DNA of 64,000 nucleotides from Actinopolymorpha alba DSM 45243. GTDB lineage: Bacteria; Actinomycetota; Actinomycetes; Propionibacteriales; Actinopolymorphaceae. Made by a program: the position numbers and the translations under genes. This document shows, in pieces, positions 43,788 through 51,749 of the stretch. The notes under the pieces are model-generated. The model made no database searches. It was not told the origin of the DNA and saw only the letters and a program-made list of their open reading frames with translations. Position 1 is the first letter of the stretch. Each line of letters starts with the position of its first letter. The stretch lies in assembly GCF_000373925.1 (NCBI RefSeq), contig NZ_KB892768.1:62001-126000 (forward strand), given 5' to 3'.

Positions 43788-44961
43788 CCGGATGCAGGCA
43801 CGCGACGTGCCCACCGTGCGACCGAGTGACCTGCGGCAGGCCCGCGACCTGATGTTCGAGGCCGCCCGGTCCGGCCAGCGGGTCCTCCTCCACGGTGCGG
43901 GCACGGCCCAGTCGTGGGGTGCGCCTGTGGGTGACGTCGACGTCGTCCTGGACACCACCGGGCTGGACCAACTCCTGGCGTACAACCCCGCGGACATGAC
44001 CGTCGCCGTGGGGGCGGGTATGTCGCTGGCCGCACTGCAGGAGCGGCTTGACGGGCAGCGGGTGGCGCTCGACGCGGCGCGGATCCCACTCGGTGCGACG
44101 GTCGGAGGCCTGCTCGCGACCGCCGACGGCGGGCCACTTCGCGCGACGTACGGCACCCTCCGCGACCTCGTCATCGGCGTCACCGTCGTGCTGGCCGACG
44201 GCACGGTGGCCCGCTCGGGTGGGCATGTCATCAAGAACGTCGCGGGGTACGACCTCACCAAGCTGTTCTCCGGCTCGCTCGGCACCCTCGGCCTGGTCGC
44301 CGAGGTCGTCCTGCGCCTGCATCCGCTTCCGGAGGCGACCGCGACGCTCGCGGTTCCGTGCGACGTCGCGGCGGGGTTCGCCCACGCGACCGCCCTGCTT
44401 GCCTGCCCGCTGGAGCCTGTCGCCCTGGACTGGCACGAAGGGCGCCTGCTCATCCGGTTCGAGGGGACGCGTTCTGGGGTGGCGACGCGGGTACGCAAGG
44501 CGGTGGCCCTCGCCGCGTCGGGCGAGGTCCTCGAGGGCGCGGACGAGACGGCGGTGTGGCAGGCGCTCGCCGGCACCGTCGTTGGAGGCGACGGCGACAC
44601 GGTCCTCCGCGCGGGGACGCGGCCCGATCTCCTCCCCCAGTTGGCCGCGCGGCTCGACGCTCTGACCACCGGACCCTCCGTCAAGGCAACCTTGACGTCC
44701 AGCGTCGGGATCGGCGTTCACACGGTACGTCTTCGCGGTGGTCAACCCGCCGAGCACGCGGCCGTCCTGGCGGGCTGGCGTTCTGAGGTTCTGGCCGCGG
44801 GCGGAAGCGTCACGCTGCACCAGCGGATCCCCGGGCTCGACGAGCTTGTTGGAAGTTGGGGCCGTGCGCCCGCGACGGCGCCGCTGCTGCGGGCGCTCAA
44901 GAAGCGAATGGACCACGACGAGCGGCTGGGCCCGGGCCGCTTCGCGCCGTGGTTCGCCTGA
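43768..44961 (+). CDS. glcE: Glycolate oxidase subunit GlcE (FAD-binding)
   Basis: A 397-residue second FAD-binding subunit. LLHGAGTAQSWGAP near 46-59 and PLGATVGGLLATADGGPLR near 111-129 are the FAD-contact loops, followed by VIKNVAGYDLTKLFSGSLG. The GTG at 43768 has CTGGAGG seven bases upstream and overlaps the glcD end, which supports coupling. A shorter ATG start (MQARD) at 43792 is less well supported. It works in complex with GlcD and GlcF. Confidence 0.92.
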   Translation: MSSSVSDRMQARDVPTVRPSDLRQARDLMFEAARSGQRVLLHGAGTAQSWGAPVGDVDVVLDTTGLDQLLAYNPADMTVAVGAGMSLAALQERLDGQRVALDAARIPLGATVGGLLATADGGPLRATYGTLRDLVIGVTVVLADGTVARSGGHVIKNVAGYDLTKLFSGSLGTLGLVAEVVLRLHPLPEATATLAVPCDVAAGFAHATALLACPLEPVALDWHEGRLLIRFEGTRSGVATRVRKAVALAASGEVLEGADETAVWQALAGTVVGGDGDTVLRAGTRPDLLPQLAARLDALTTGPSVKATLTSSVGIGVHTVRLRGGQPAEHAAVLAGWRSEVLAAGGSVTLHQRIPGLDELVGSWGRAPATAPLLRALKKRMDHDERLGPGRFAPWFA

Positions 44962-44976
44962 GGGGAGGGCGTACCT

Positions 44977-46359
44977 ATGAGCCAGGACGTCGCGGAGTTC
45001 CAGGAACCCGGTGACATCTTCGCCTCGACCAGCGGCGGCGAAGGCACCGTGGACGAGCGGGAGCGGCACGGCAACTTCGACGCCCACCACCCACCGGCCA
45101 AGGAACTGATCGACGACTGCGTCCACTGTGGGTTCTGCCTTCCGACCTGCCCCACCTACGCCCTGTGGGGCGAGGAGATGGACTCCCCGCGCGGACGCAT
45201 CTACCTCATGGACCTCGTACGCGAAGGGGACGCGGAGTTCGACGCGACCTTGGTACGCCACTTCGACACCTGCCTCGGCTGCATGGCCTGTGTCACCGCC
45301 TGCCCGTCCGGCGTGCAGTACGACAAGCTGCTGGAGTCGATGCGGCCCCAGATCGAACGCCACCATGCCCGCACCTGGCGCGACCGGGCGTTTCGCGGAC
45401 TGGTCTTCGCGCTCTTCCCTTATCCTGCCCGGCTCCGCGTCGCGGCCCTCGGCGGGCTCCTCTACCAACGCCTCGGGCTGGCCCGAGCCTTGCGCCGCGG
45501 GCGGGTCGTCGACCGCCTTCCGGCCCGACTCCGCGCGCTCGAGGCGCTGCTCCCCGACGTGCGCCTGCGCGACCTCACGGGTCGTGTGCCGGAGCGGGTC
45601 GCGGCCGTCGGCACGCCAAGGCGCCGGATCGCGTTCCTGACCGGCTGCGTCCAGAGCGTCTTCTTCACCAAGGTGAACGCCGCGACCGTCCGAACGCTGG
45701 CCGCCGAAGGGTGCGAGGTCCTCATCCCGCGCGGGCAGGGCTGCTGCGGCGCGCTCAGCATGCACACCGGGCGGGAGCCTGAGGCGCTTGACCGGGCTCG
45801 GCAGACCATCGAGACGTTCGAGACGTACGACGTCGACGCCATCGTCGTGAACGTGGCCGGCTGCGGGTCTGCCATGAAGGACTACGGCGGGCTGCTACGC
45901 GACGATCCAGCCTGGGCCGACCGGGCGGCGGCGTTCGCGGCGAGGGTCCGCGACGTCACCGAAGTGCTGGCCGAACTCGAACCCCGCGCGCCGAGACATC
46001 CGATCGAGGCTCGGGTCGCCTATCACGACGCCTGCCATCTCGGCCACGCCCAGCGGGTACGCGCCCAGCCACGCGCGATGCTTCGCACCATCCCGGGTCT
46101 GGAGGTGGTCGACATCCCCGAGGCCGAACTCTGCTGCGGCTCCGCCGGCGTCTTCAACCTGCTCGAACCCGAGGCTGCCGCCGACCTCGGCGCGCGCAAG
46201 GTCGAGAACCTGCGCTCGGTCCATCCGCACGCCGTGGCCACCGCCAATCCGGGCTGCCTGCTGCAGATCCGCCGTCATCTGGGCGCCGAGCACATCCCGC
46301 TGATGCACCCCGTCGAACTCGTCGACGCGTCCATCCGCGGGACGGGCCTTCCGCGCTAG
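44977..46359 (+). CDS. glcF: Glycolate oxidase iron-sulfur subunit GlcF
   Basis: The 460-residue subunit passes electrons from GlcDE to the respiratory chain. Two 4Fe-4S motifs are seen: CVHCGFCLPTCPTY near 48-61 and CLGCMACVTACPSG near 98-111. Two cysteine-rich CCG-type domains follow (QGCCGALSMHTG near 264, AELCCGSAG near 386). It begins 16 bases after glcE. Downstream come a family B half-site and a hairpin terminator. Confidence 0.95.
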   Translation: MSQDVAEFQEPGDIFASTSGGEGTVDERERHGNFDAHHPPAKELIDDCVHCGFCLPTCPTYALWGEEMDSPRGRIYLMDLVREGDAEFDATLVRHFDTCLGCMACVTACPSGVQYDKLLESMRPQIERHHARTWRDRAFRGLVFALFPYPARLRVAALGGLLYQRLGLARALRRGRVVDRLPARLRALEALLPDVRLRDLTGRVPERVAAVGTPRRRIAFLTGCVQSVFFTKVNAATVRTLAAEGCEVLIPRGQGCCGALSMHTGREPEALDRARQTIETFETYDVDAIVVNVAGCGSAMKDYGGLLRDDPAWADRAAAFAARVRDVTEVLAELEPRAPRHPIEARVAYHDACHLGHAQRVRAQPRAMLRTIPGLEVVDIPEAELCCGSAGVFNLLEPEAAADLGARKVENLRSVHPHAVATANPGCLLQIRRHLGAEHIPLMHPVELVDASIRGTGLPR

Positions 46360-46374
46360 GGGACGGCCGTGCTG

Positions 46375-46410
46375 CCGCGGAAGAATCCGAGAAACGTCTT
46401 CCGGCGTTGG
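46375..46410. repeat. CCGCGGAAGAA half-site, family B
   Basis: CCGCGGAAGAA at 46375-46385 repeats the half palindrome seen at 36519. It is followed by TCTTCCGGC, which can pair with GCCGCGGAAGA as an imperfect hairpin. It lies just after glcF. Confidence 0.55.
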
Positions 46411-46438
46411 GGTCAACAGTGGGGATTTACGAGGGCAA

Positions 46439-46466
46439 GGGCGTGGCCATAACTCCGGCCACGCCC
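46439..46466 (+). terminator. Hairpin terminator after glcDEF
   Basis: GGGCGTGGCC pairs exactly with GGCCACGCCC around an eight-base loop, 80 bases after the glcF stop. Confidence 0.75.
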
Positions 46467-46827
46467 TACGTGGTGCGGCCGCGTTCCCGGCTGCCGAGGT
46501 CGCCCCTGTCGGCGCCGCGCGGCCACGTCTGGTTGCCCTGCATCACATCTGGGAGGTATTCACTAGATGCGCCCTGCGTCACCAAGACATTACCTATAGG
46601 GACCATGTCCAGGTCAAGACCTAGCAGTCAGTAAGTTCTTTCAATTTCGTCAATATCCCTTACAGCAAAGGGAAAGCGGGCACATTCGCATACACGCTGT
46701 AGCCATAAGGGGTTGTTTTGACACTGTCCGCGATCGCTATCTCGTGACTCCGCGCCCGCTCCAGGTCACGGGCCAACAGGTCCGCGCGCGATTTCCGCGG
46801 CCTGATGTGAAGACCCGCCCCTCGCTC
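46467..46827. other. Lower-G+C gap without a visible gene
   Basis: The part 46550-46740 is clearly richer in A and T than the rest of the window, with words like TTTCAATTTCGTCAATATCCC. Neither strand shows a convincing ORF. A TTGACA lies at 46718, but there is no matching -10 at normal spacing. It may be a remnant of acquired DNA. Confidence 0.5.
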
Positions 46828-47322
46828 TCAGACGACCTGGTGCAGCCACCGCACGGCAGCGCCGTCACCCGCGTGCCGGAAGGTTTCGAGTTCGTCGTCC
46901 CACTGCTTGCCAAGAAGCCGCTCGAGCCCGTCTTCGAGGGTGGTCTCGCCGAGGCTCGCCTTGACCATCGCCGCCTTCAGCCGATCCTCGGGGATGAGGA
47001 TGTCGCCGTGCGGGCCGGTGACGGCATGGAAGATTCCGAGGCTGGGCGTGTAGGAGTAGCGGGCGCCCTCGCAGCCCTGGCTGGGTTCCTCGGTCACTTC
47101 GTACCGAAGTTGTTGCCACCCGCGCAGCGCTGAAGCAAGGGTCGCCGCAGTGCCCGGCTCGCCCTGCCAGGAAAGCTCGGTCCGGTAGGAACCGACGCAC
47201 ACTGGCTGGGCGGACCAGTCAAAGTTCACGCGCGCACCAACAACACCAGCGACGGCCCACTCCACGTGGGGGCAGACCGCCGACGGCGCTGAATGGACGT
47301 ACAGCACGCCTCGTGTCGTCAC
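46828..47322 (-). CDS. DUF3145 family protein
   Basis: This 164-residue protein belongs to a conserved actinobacterial family of unknown function. It shows the hallmark N-terminus TTRGVLYVHSAPSAVCPHVE, then FDWSAQP and YSYTPSLGIFHAVTGPHGD. It ends GDGAAVRWLHQVV. The GTG at 47322 has GGAGAGG eight bases upstream, and longer frames lack family similarity. Confidence 0.9.
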   Translation of the reverse strand: MTTRGVLYVHSAPSAVCPHVEWAVAGVVGARVNFDWSAQPVCVGSYRTELSWQGEPGTAATLASALRGWQQLRYEVTEEPSQGCEGARYSYTPSLGIFHAVTGPHGDILIPEDRLKAAMVKASLGETTLEDGLERLLGKQWDDELETFRHAGDGAAVRWLHQVV

Positions 47323-47450
47323 CGAGACCACCTCTCCGGTCGAGCGAGCGCCTTCCCCAGCGTCCTCGTCGGGCAGATAGTCCAGTGCCGCGATCATTGT
47401 GCACGAACCAAGGACGACACGCCACGAGTCCCCCGCGTGTCGCGCGTCAG

Positions 47451-48212
47451 TCACGGCGTGTCGGGCGTGCGGGTCACCGTCAATCCGGCCTTGCGGGCGA
47501 CCCGCGCGAACGCCGCGGCGTCCGTCACGGCCGCACCCCCAGGGTCGTTGTTGAAGTACACGTGAACATCCGCGTCGTCCTCATACGCCTCGGCGATCCG
47601 CTTCACCCAGGACGTCAGAGCCGCCTGGCCGTACCGCGGCCACGGCGTGGCCCGCCCCTCGTGGAAGCGGACATACGCCCACTCGCTGGTACGCCAGAGC
47701 GGCGTCAGAGGGTGCCCCAGCCGGTCGGTCCAGGTGAGCGCGGCCCGCTGCTCCTCCAGCACCCGGCGTACGTCATCCGTCCACCACGACTCGTGCCGTG
47801 GCTCGACGGCGACGCGGACGTCGGACGGGAACGCCGCGAGGCACTCCGCGAGCAGGTCCCGATCCGCACGGAGGTTGGGCGGGAGCTGCAGCAGGATCGG
47901 CCCGAGCCGGTCGCCAAGGCCGCGCGCATGCTCAACCAGCCTGCCGACGGGCTCGGCCGGCTCACGCAGGCGCTTGATGTGGGTGAGGTACCGGCTCGCC
48001 TTGACGGCGACCACCTCGTCACCGGGCAGGGCGTCGCGCCACGCCGCGAACATGTCGTACGACGGCAGCCGGTAGAAGGCGTTGTCCAGCTCAACGGTGG
48101 CGAAGTGGTCCGCGTAATAGCTGAGCCAGGCCCGCTGCGGCACCTCAGGCGGGTAGAAGGTCCCGCGCCAGTCGCGATAGCTCCACCCGCAGGTCCCGAC
48201 GAGAATCGGCAT
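47451..48212 (-). CDS. DUF72 (YecE) family protein
   Basis: A 253-residue TIM-barrel-like protein of the DUF72 family. It starts MPILVGTCGWSYRDWRGTFY and carries ELDNAFYRLP near 41, VKASRYLTH near 69, and YVRFHEGRATPWPRYG near 186, with a final YFNNDPGGAAV. The biochemical role is unknown. A DNA-repair or nuclease-like function has been proposed for the fold, which I cannot confirm here. Confidence 0.9.
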   Translation of the reverse strand: MPILVGTCGWSYRDWRGTFYPPEVPQRAWLSYYADHFATVELDNAFYRLPSYDMFAAWRDALPGDEVVAVKASRYLTHIKRLREPAEPVGRLVEHARGLGDRLGPILLQLPPNLRADRDLLAECLAAFPSDVRVAVEPRHESWWTDDVRRVLEEQRAALTWTDRLGHPLTPLWRTSEWAYVRFHEGRATPWPRYGQAALTSWVKRIAEAYEDDADVHVYFNNDPGGAAVTDAAAFARVARKAGLTVTRTPDTP

Positions 48213-48236
48213 GCCTCCACTGTGCCCAGCGGCTTG

Positions 48237-49190
48237 TCACGGGATGCGGCCGAGCAGCAGCAGGGACGCGGCGGCGGTGGCCAGCGCCGCGATGAGGCCG
48301 TAGCCCACCAACGCCGACGTGACCTCCTTCTGCTCCTTCGTGTATCCGATGGAGGAGCCGATATCGGAGTAGACCTGCTCCAACTCCTGACTGGACGCCG
48401 CGGTGTAGGTCTGGGCGCCGGTGGCCTCGGCGATCTGGCGCATGGTGTTCTCGTCGACCGGCACCGGCGTCCGCTGGCCCTCGATCTCGACCGTGCCGAA
48501 CGGCGTCCCGAACGCGATCGTGTAGATCGGCACCTTCGCCGCCTGCGCCGCCTGGATCCCCTGCTCGACGCTCCGCCCGACATTCCGGTAGCCATCCGAG
48601 AGCAGGACGATGCGGGCCGGCGCCGGCTCCTTCGGATGCTGCGGATCGGCTGGCACCAGCTTGAGCGCGTCGAGGGACGTGAAGATCGCCTCGCCGGTCG
48701 CTGTCGACTGGGCGAGCTCGAGACCGTCGACCGCGCGGTAGACAGCCGTTCGGTCGGTGGTCGGCGGCACGAGGATGCTCGCCGTACCCGCGAAGGACAC
48801 CAGCGCGATGTTGAACTTCGGCGGAAGGTTCTTGACGAACTCCCGGGCCGCGTCCTGGGCCGCCTTGAGCCGGGTCGGCTGTACGTCGTCGGCGCGCATG
48901 GAGATCGAGACGTCCACGGTGAGGACGATCGTCGCGCGTTCCCGGGGCACCTCCACCTCCAGCTGCGGCCGGGAGAACGCCGTGACCAGGAGGCTCACGG
49001 TGACGATCATGAGCGCTGCCGCGACGTGTCGGCGCCAACCGGGACGCTTGGGCGCCACCCGCGACAGCAGTGAGAGGTTCGTGAACCGCATCGCGTACTT
49101 CCGGCGGCGCCACTGCAGCAGGAGGTACGCCGCCACGAGTAGAGGGACGAGCAGTAGCAGCCACAGCCGTCCGGCAGCCAGGAACGTCAT
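48237..49190 (-). CDS. BatA-like VWA domain membrane protein
   Basis: A 317-residue protein. Two N-terminal membrane segments (about residues 8-25 and 56-72) are followed by a von Willebrand factor A domain with an intact MIDAS motif (VDVSISM near 91-97, plus TGEA near 160 and LSDG near 197). One C-terminal membrane segment lies near 291-312. In Bat-type systems this VWA protein works with a MoxR ATPase and a DUF58 protein, probably as a chaperone or maturation device at the membrane. Its ATG overlaps the DUF58 stop by four bases. Confidence 0.92.
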   Translation of the reverse strand: MTFLAAGRLWLLLLVPLLVAAYLLLQWRRRKYAMRFTNLSLLSRVAPKRPGWRRHVAAALMIVTVSLLVTAFSRPQLEVEVPRERATIVLTVDVSISMRADDVQPTRLKAAQDAAREFVKNLPPKFNIALVSFAGTASILVPPTTDRTAVYRAVDGLELAQSTATGEAIFTSLDALKLVPADPQHPKEPAPARIVLLSDGYRNVGRSVEQGIQAAQAAKVPIYTIAFGTPFGTVEIEGQRTPVPVDENTMRQIAEATGAQTYTAASSQELEQVYSDIGSSIGYTKEQKEVTSALVGYGLIAALATAAASLLLLGRIP

Positions 49191-50182
49191 CCGGCGGTTC
49201 CTCTCGTCGGTGGACCATGCAGTCGTTGGGCGACCCGGCGGTGCCCGAGCACGAACCGCGCGGTGTCAGACACCCAGTCCCGGTCGGTCCGCAGGGTGAG
49301 GTGGGCCGCACCCGACCGCCGAAGGGTCGCGCGCACCCGCTCGCGGTGCGCTGCCGCAGCCTCGGCGTACCGCACTCGAAGCGCCGCGTCGCCAGTGTTG
49401 ACCTCGCGGACCCCGCCCGTCTCGGGGTCGGTCAACCACACCACGCCGACGTCGGGCAGCTCCAGCTCCAGCGGGTCGAGCACCTCGACCGCCAGCACCT
49501 GGTGCCGTGCAGACAAGAGCTTCATCGCCCGCTCCCAGGGCAGCGGGAGCCCCGGGTCGTTGCCCGATCCGTCGAGGAAGTCGGACACGACGACCCGCAG
49601 ACCACGCCGCTGATAGGCCCGCGAGAACTGGTCGACAGCGGTTGCGAAATCGTCGTCCGGCTCCTCCGGCTCCGTTCGCGGCTCGGCCAACAGCGACCGC
49701 AACAGCCCGTACAGCGCCAGTCGACCGGACCGCGCCGGCCAGCGGCGGATCCGGCCACCGCGCACGACCACCCCGCCGAACCGGTCGCCCAGCCGGTGGG
49801 TGAGGAAACCGACCGTGCCCACCGCGGCGACCGCGAGCTCCCGCTTCTCCAACGCGGCGGTACCGAAGTCCATCGATGCCGACATGTCGACAAGAACCCA
49901 GGTCTCGAGCTCCCGGTCGGCGATCACGTCCCGCACGTGCGGCGTGGCCGTGCGGGCAGTCACGGACCAGTCCATCCGGCGTACGTCGTCTTCTCCGGGG
50001 CGGTACGCCCGCGCCTCGGCAAGGTCGGTGCCGGGACCGGGCAACAATCCCAGGTGCTCGCCGTGCAGGAAGCCTTCGAGCCGGCGCACGATGGTGAGTT
50101 CCAGGCGACGCAGCGCCCGCTCGGGTGCGAGCCGGGCCAGGCTGAGCTGACCGGCGTTCCCGCTCGGGGCCGTCCGGCTCAC
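49187..50182 (-). CDS. DUF58 domain protein of a MoxR/Bat operon
   Basis: A 331-residue protein with the DUF58 hallmark YRPGEDDVRRMDWSVTAR near 62-79. A degenerate VWA-like region (VLVDMSASMDFG near 96-107) follows. It has no membrane segment. It overlaps its neighbours on both sides by four bases (moxR stop at 50179-50182 and batA start at 49187-49190), so the three genes are translationally coupled. Confidence 0.93.
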   Translation of the reverse strand: MSRTAPSGNAGQLSLARLAPERALRRLELTIVRRLEGFLHGEHLGLLPGPGTDLAEARAYRPGEDDVRRMDWSVTARTATPHVRDVIADRELETWVLVDMSASMDFGTAALEKRELAVAAVGTVGFLTHRLGDRFGGVVVRGGRIRRWPARSGRLALYGLLRSLLAEPRTEPEEPDDDFATAVDQFSRAYQRRGLRVVVSDFLDGSGNDPGLPLPWERAMKLLSARHQVLAVEVLDPLELELPDVGVVWLTDPETGGVREVNTGDAALRVRYAEAAAAHRERVRATLRRSGAAHLTLRTDRDWVSDTARFVLGHRRVAQRLHGPPTRGTAG

Positions 50183-51480
50183 CGGAACTCCGGTCGACCG
50201 GCCGCACCCTGCGTGTCCTGCCTCCAGACCGGACGGGGCGGCGGGACGACCGCGAGGACGCGTTCGACCACACTGGACGCCGACAAGCCGTCGGCGACCG
50301 CGTCGAATCCGAGGACGAGACGGTGCGGCATCACGTCCCGGGCAACGTCCTGGACGTCCTGGGGCAGCACGTAGTCGCGGCCACGCATCAGCGCCAGCGC
50401 CCGCGCGGACGACACCAGGCCGAGCGTGGCCCGTGGGCTGGCGCCGACCTCGATCACCTGGGTGAGCTCGGGCAGGTGGTATTCCACCGGCCGGCGGGTG
50501 GCGAGCACCAGGCGTACGACGTAATCCGCGACGAGCCGGTGGACGAACACCCGGTCTGCGGCCTGCTGCAGGGCGAGGATGCGGTCGGGGTGCAGGATCT
50601 GGCGCGGCGTCGGCGGATCGACGCTCATGCGTTCCAGGATCTGGTACTCCTCCTCGGCATCGGGCAGGTGGACGTCGACCTTGACGAGGAAGCGGTCCCG
50701 CTGCGCCTCCGGGAGCGGGTAGACGCCCTCGGACTCGAGGGGGTTCTGGGTGGCGATGACGATGAACGGCGCCGGCAACGGAAACGTCCGACCGCCGACG
50801 GAGACCTGGCGTTCGGCCATCAGCTCGAGCATCGCCGACTGCACCTTCGCCGGTGCGCGGTTGACCTCGTCGGCTAGGACGAAGTTGACGAACACCGGGC
50901 CGAGCTCGACGTCGAACGCTTCCTTGCTCGGCCGGTAGATACGCGTTCCCACGATGTCGGAGGGCACCAGGTCAGGGGTGAACTGCAACCGCGCGAACTC
51001 CCCGCCCACCACGGTCGCGAACGTGCGTACGGCGAGCGTCTTGGCCACGCCCGGGACGCCTTCGAGAAGGCAGTGGCCGCGGGCGAGGAGTGCCACCATG
51101 AGGCGTTCGACCATGTGCTCCTGACCGACGATGACCCGCTTCACCTCCTGCAGCGCCTCCGCCGCGAGCATCGCCTCGGCGCCGACCCCACTGCCCGGGC
51201 CCGAACCCGTGCCCGGGTGCGCGGAGGTCGGGTGGGTGGTGGTCGGGTGAGTGGTGCCCGGCGCCGGGTGGGCGGGCGTCGGGTGGCCGGGCGTCGGGTG
51301 GCCGGGCGCCGGCTGGCCGTCGCTCCCCGGCGTGGGGTGGGAGTCGCTCCCGGGCCAGGGCGCGCCGTCGACAGCGGGCGAGGCGGCCTGGTCGACCTCA
51401 CCGCGTTCGGCGGGTACGGTCGCGTCCGGGTGATCCTCAGACATCCCGGCGGAGACCTCGCTCCGATCCGGCGTCGTCAT
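50179..51480 (-). CDS. MoxR-family AAA+ ATPase with Pro/His-rich N-terminal extension
   Basis: The 433-residue protein has the AAA+ MoxR core from about residue 105 to the end: Walker A GVPGVAKT near 142, Walker B ADEVNRAP near 200, and sensor ATQNPLE near 240. Residues 40-95 are low-complexity, with tandem PGHPTPGHPTPAHPAPG-like repeats, likely disordered. The family's role is metal or cofactor insertion or protein maturation with VWA partners. GAGAGGA lies eight bases before the ATG. It heads the moxR-DUF58-batA operon. Confidence 0.94.
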   Translation of the reverse strand: MTTPDRSEVSAGMSEDHPDATVPAERGEVDQAASPAVDGAPWPGSDSHPTPGSDGQPAPGHPTPGHPTPAHPAPGTTHPTTTHPTSAHPGTGSGPGSGVGAEAMLAAEALQEVKRVIVGQEHMVERLMVALLARGHCLLEGVPGVAKTLAVRTFATVVGGEFARLQFTPDLVPSDIVGTRIYRPSKEAFDVELGPVFVNFVLADEVNRAPAKVQSAMLELMAERQVSVGGRTFPLPAPFIVIATQNPLESEGVYPLPEAQRDRFLVKVDVHLPDAEEEYQILERMSVDPPTPRQILHPDRILALQQAADRVFVHRLVADYVVRLVLATRRPVEYHLPELTQVIEVGASPRATLGLVSSARALALMRGRDYVLPQDVQDVARDVMPHRLVLGFDAVADGLSASSVVERVLAVVPPPRPVWRQDTQGAAGRPEFR

Positions 51481-51573
51481 GTGGCGGTTCCTCTCCAGAC
51501 GGGGACGTCGTATCGTCGGGCGTCGCGACCAAGGGTGCCATCCCTGTGTGGGAGCCTCCGCGCGAACCTCATG

Positions 51574-51678
51574 TGGTGGGGGTAGGCCCAGGCGGGCGAA
51601 GCCCGCGTGGGGCCGGAACCCACACCGCGGGGGTGGGCCCAGGCGGGCGAAGCCCGCGCCGGGCCGGAACCACACCGT
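51574..51678. repeat. Tandem hairpin repeats, family C copies 2 and 3
   Basis: Two ~50-bp units lie head to tail, each of the form GGGGGTRGGCCCAGGCGGGC...GAAGCCCGC...GGCCGGAAC.CACACCG. Each contains a GCGGGC-GAA-GCCCGC hairpin. They lie between the divergent moxR and 51750-52994 genes. A third unit is at 42215-42263. Confidence 0.9.
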
Positions 51679-51749
51679 GTGTGCCTCAGTTCGTGTCTCA
51701 CTGTGTGTACCTCACCGTCCTGACGCCTTCGACCGAAACGGGGTTATGA

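Noticed and set aside
46407-46634. 75-codon plus-strand frame after glcF
   Set aside because: It runs through the terminator hairpin and has no SD or family match.
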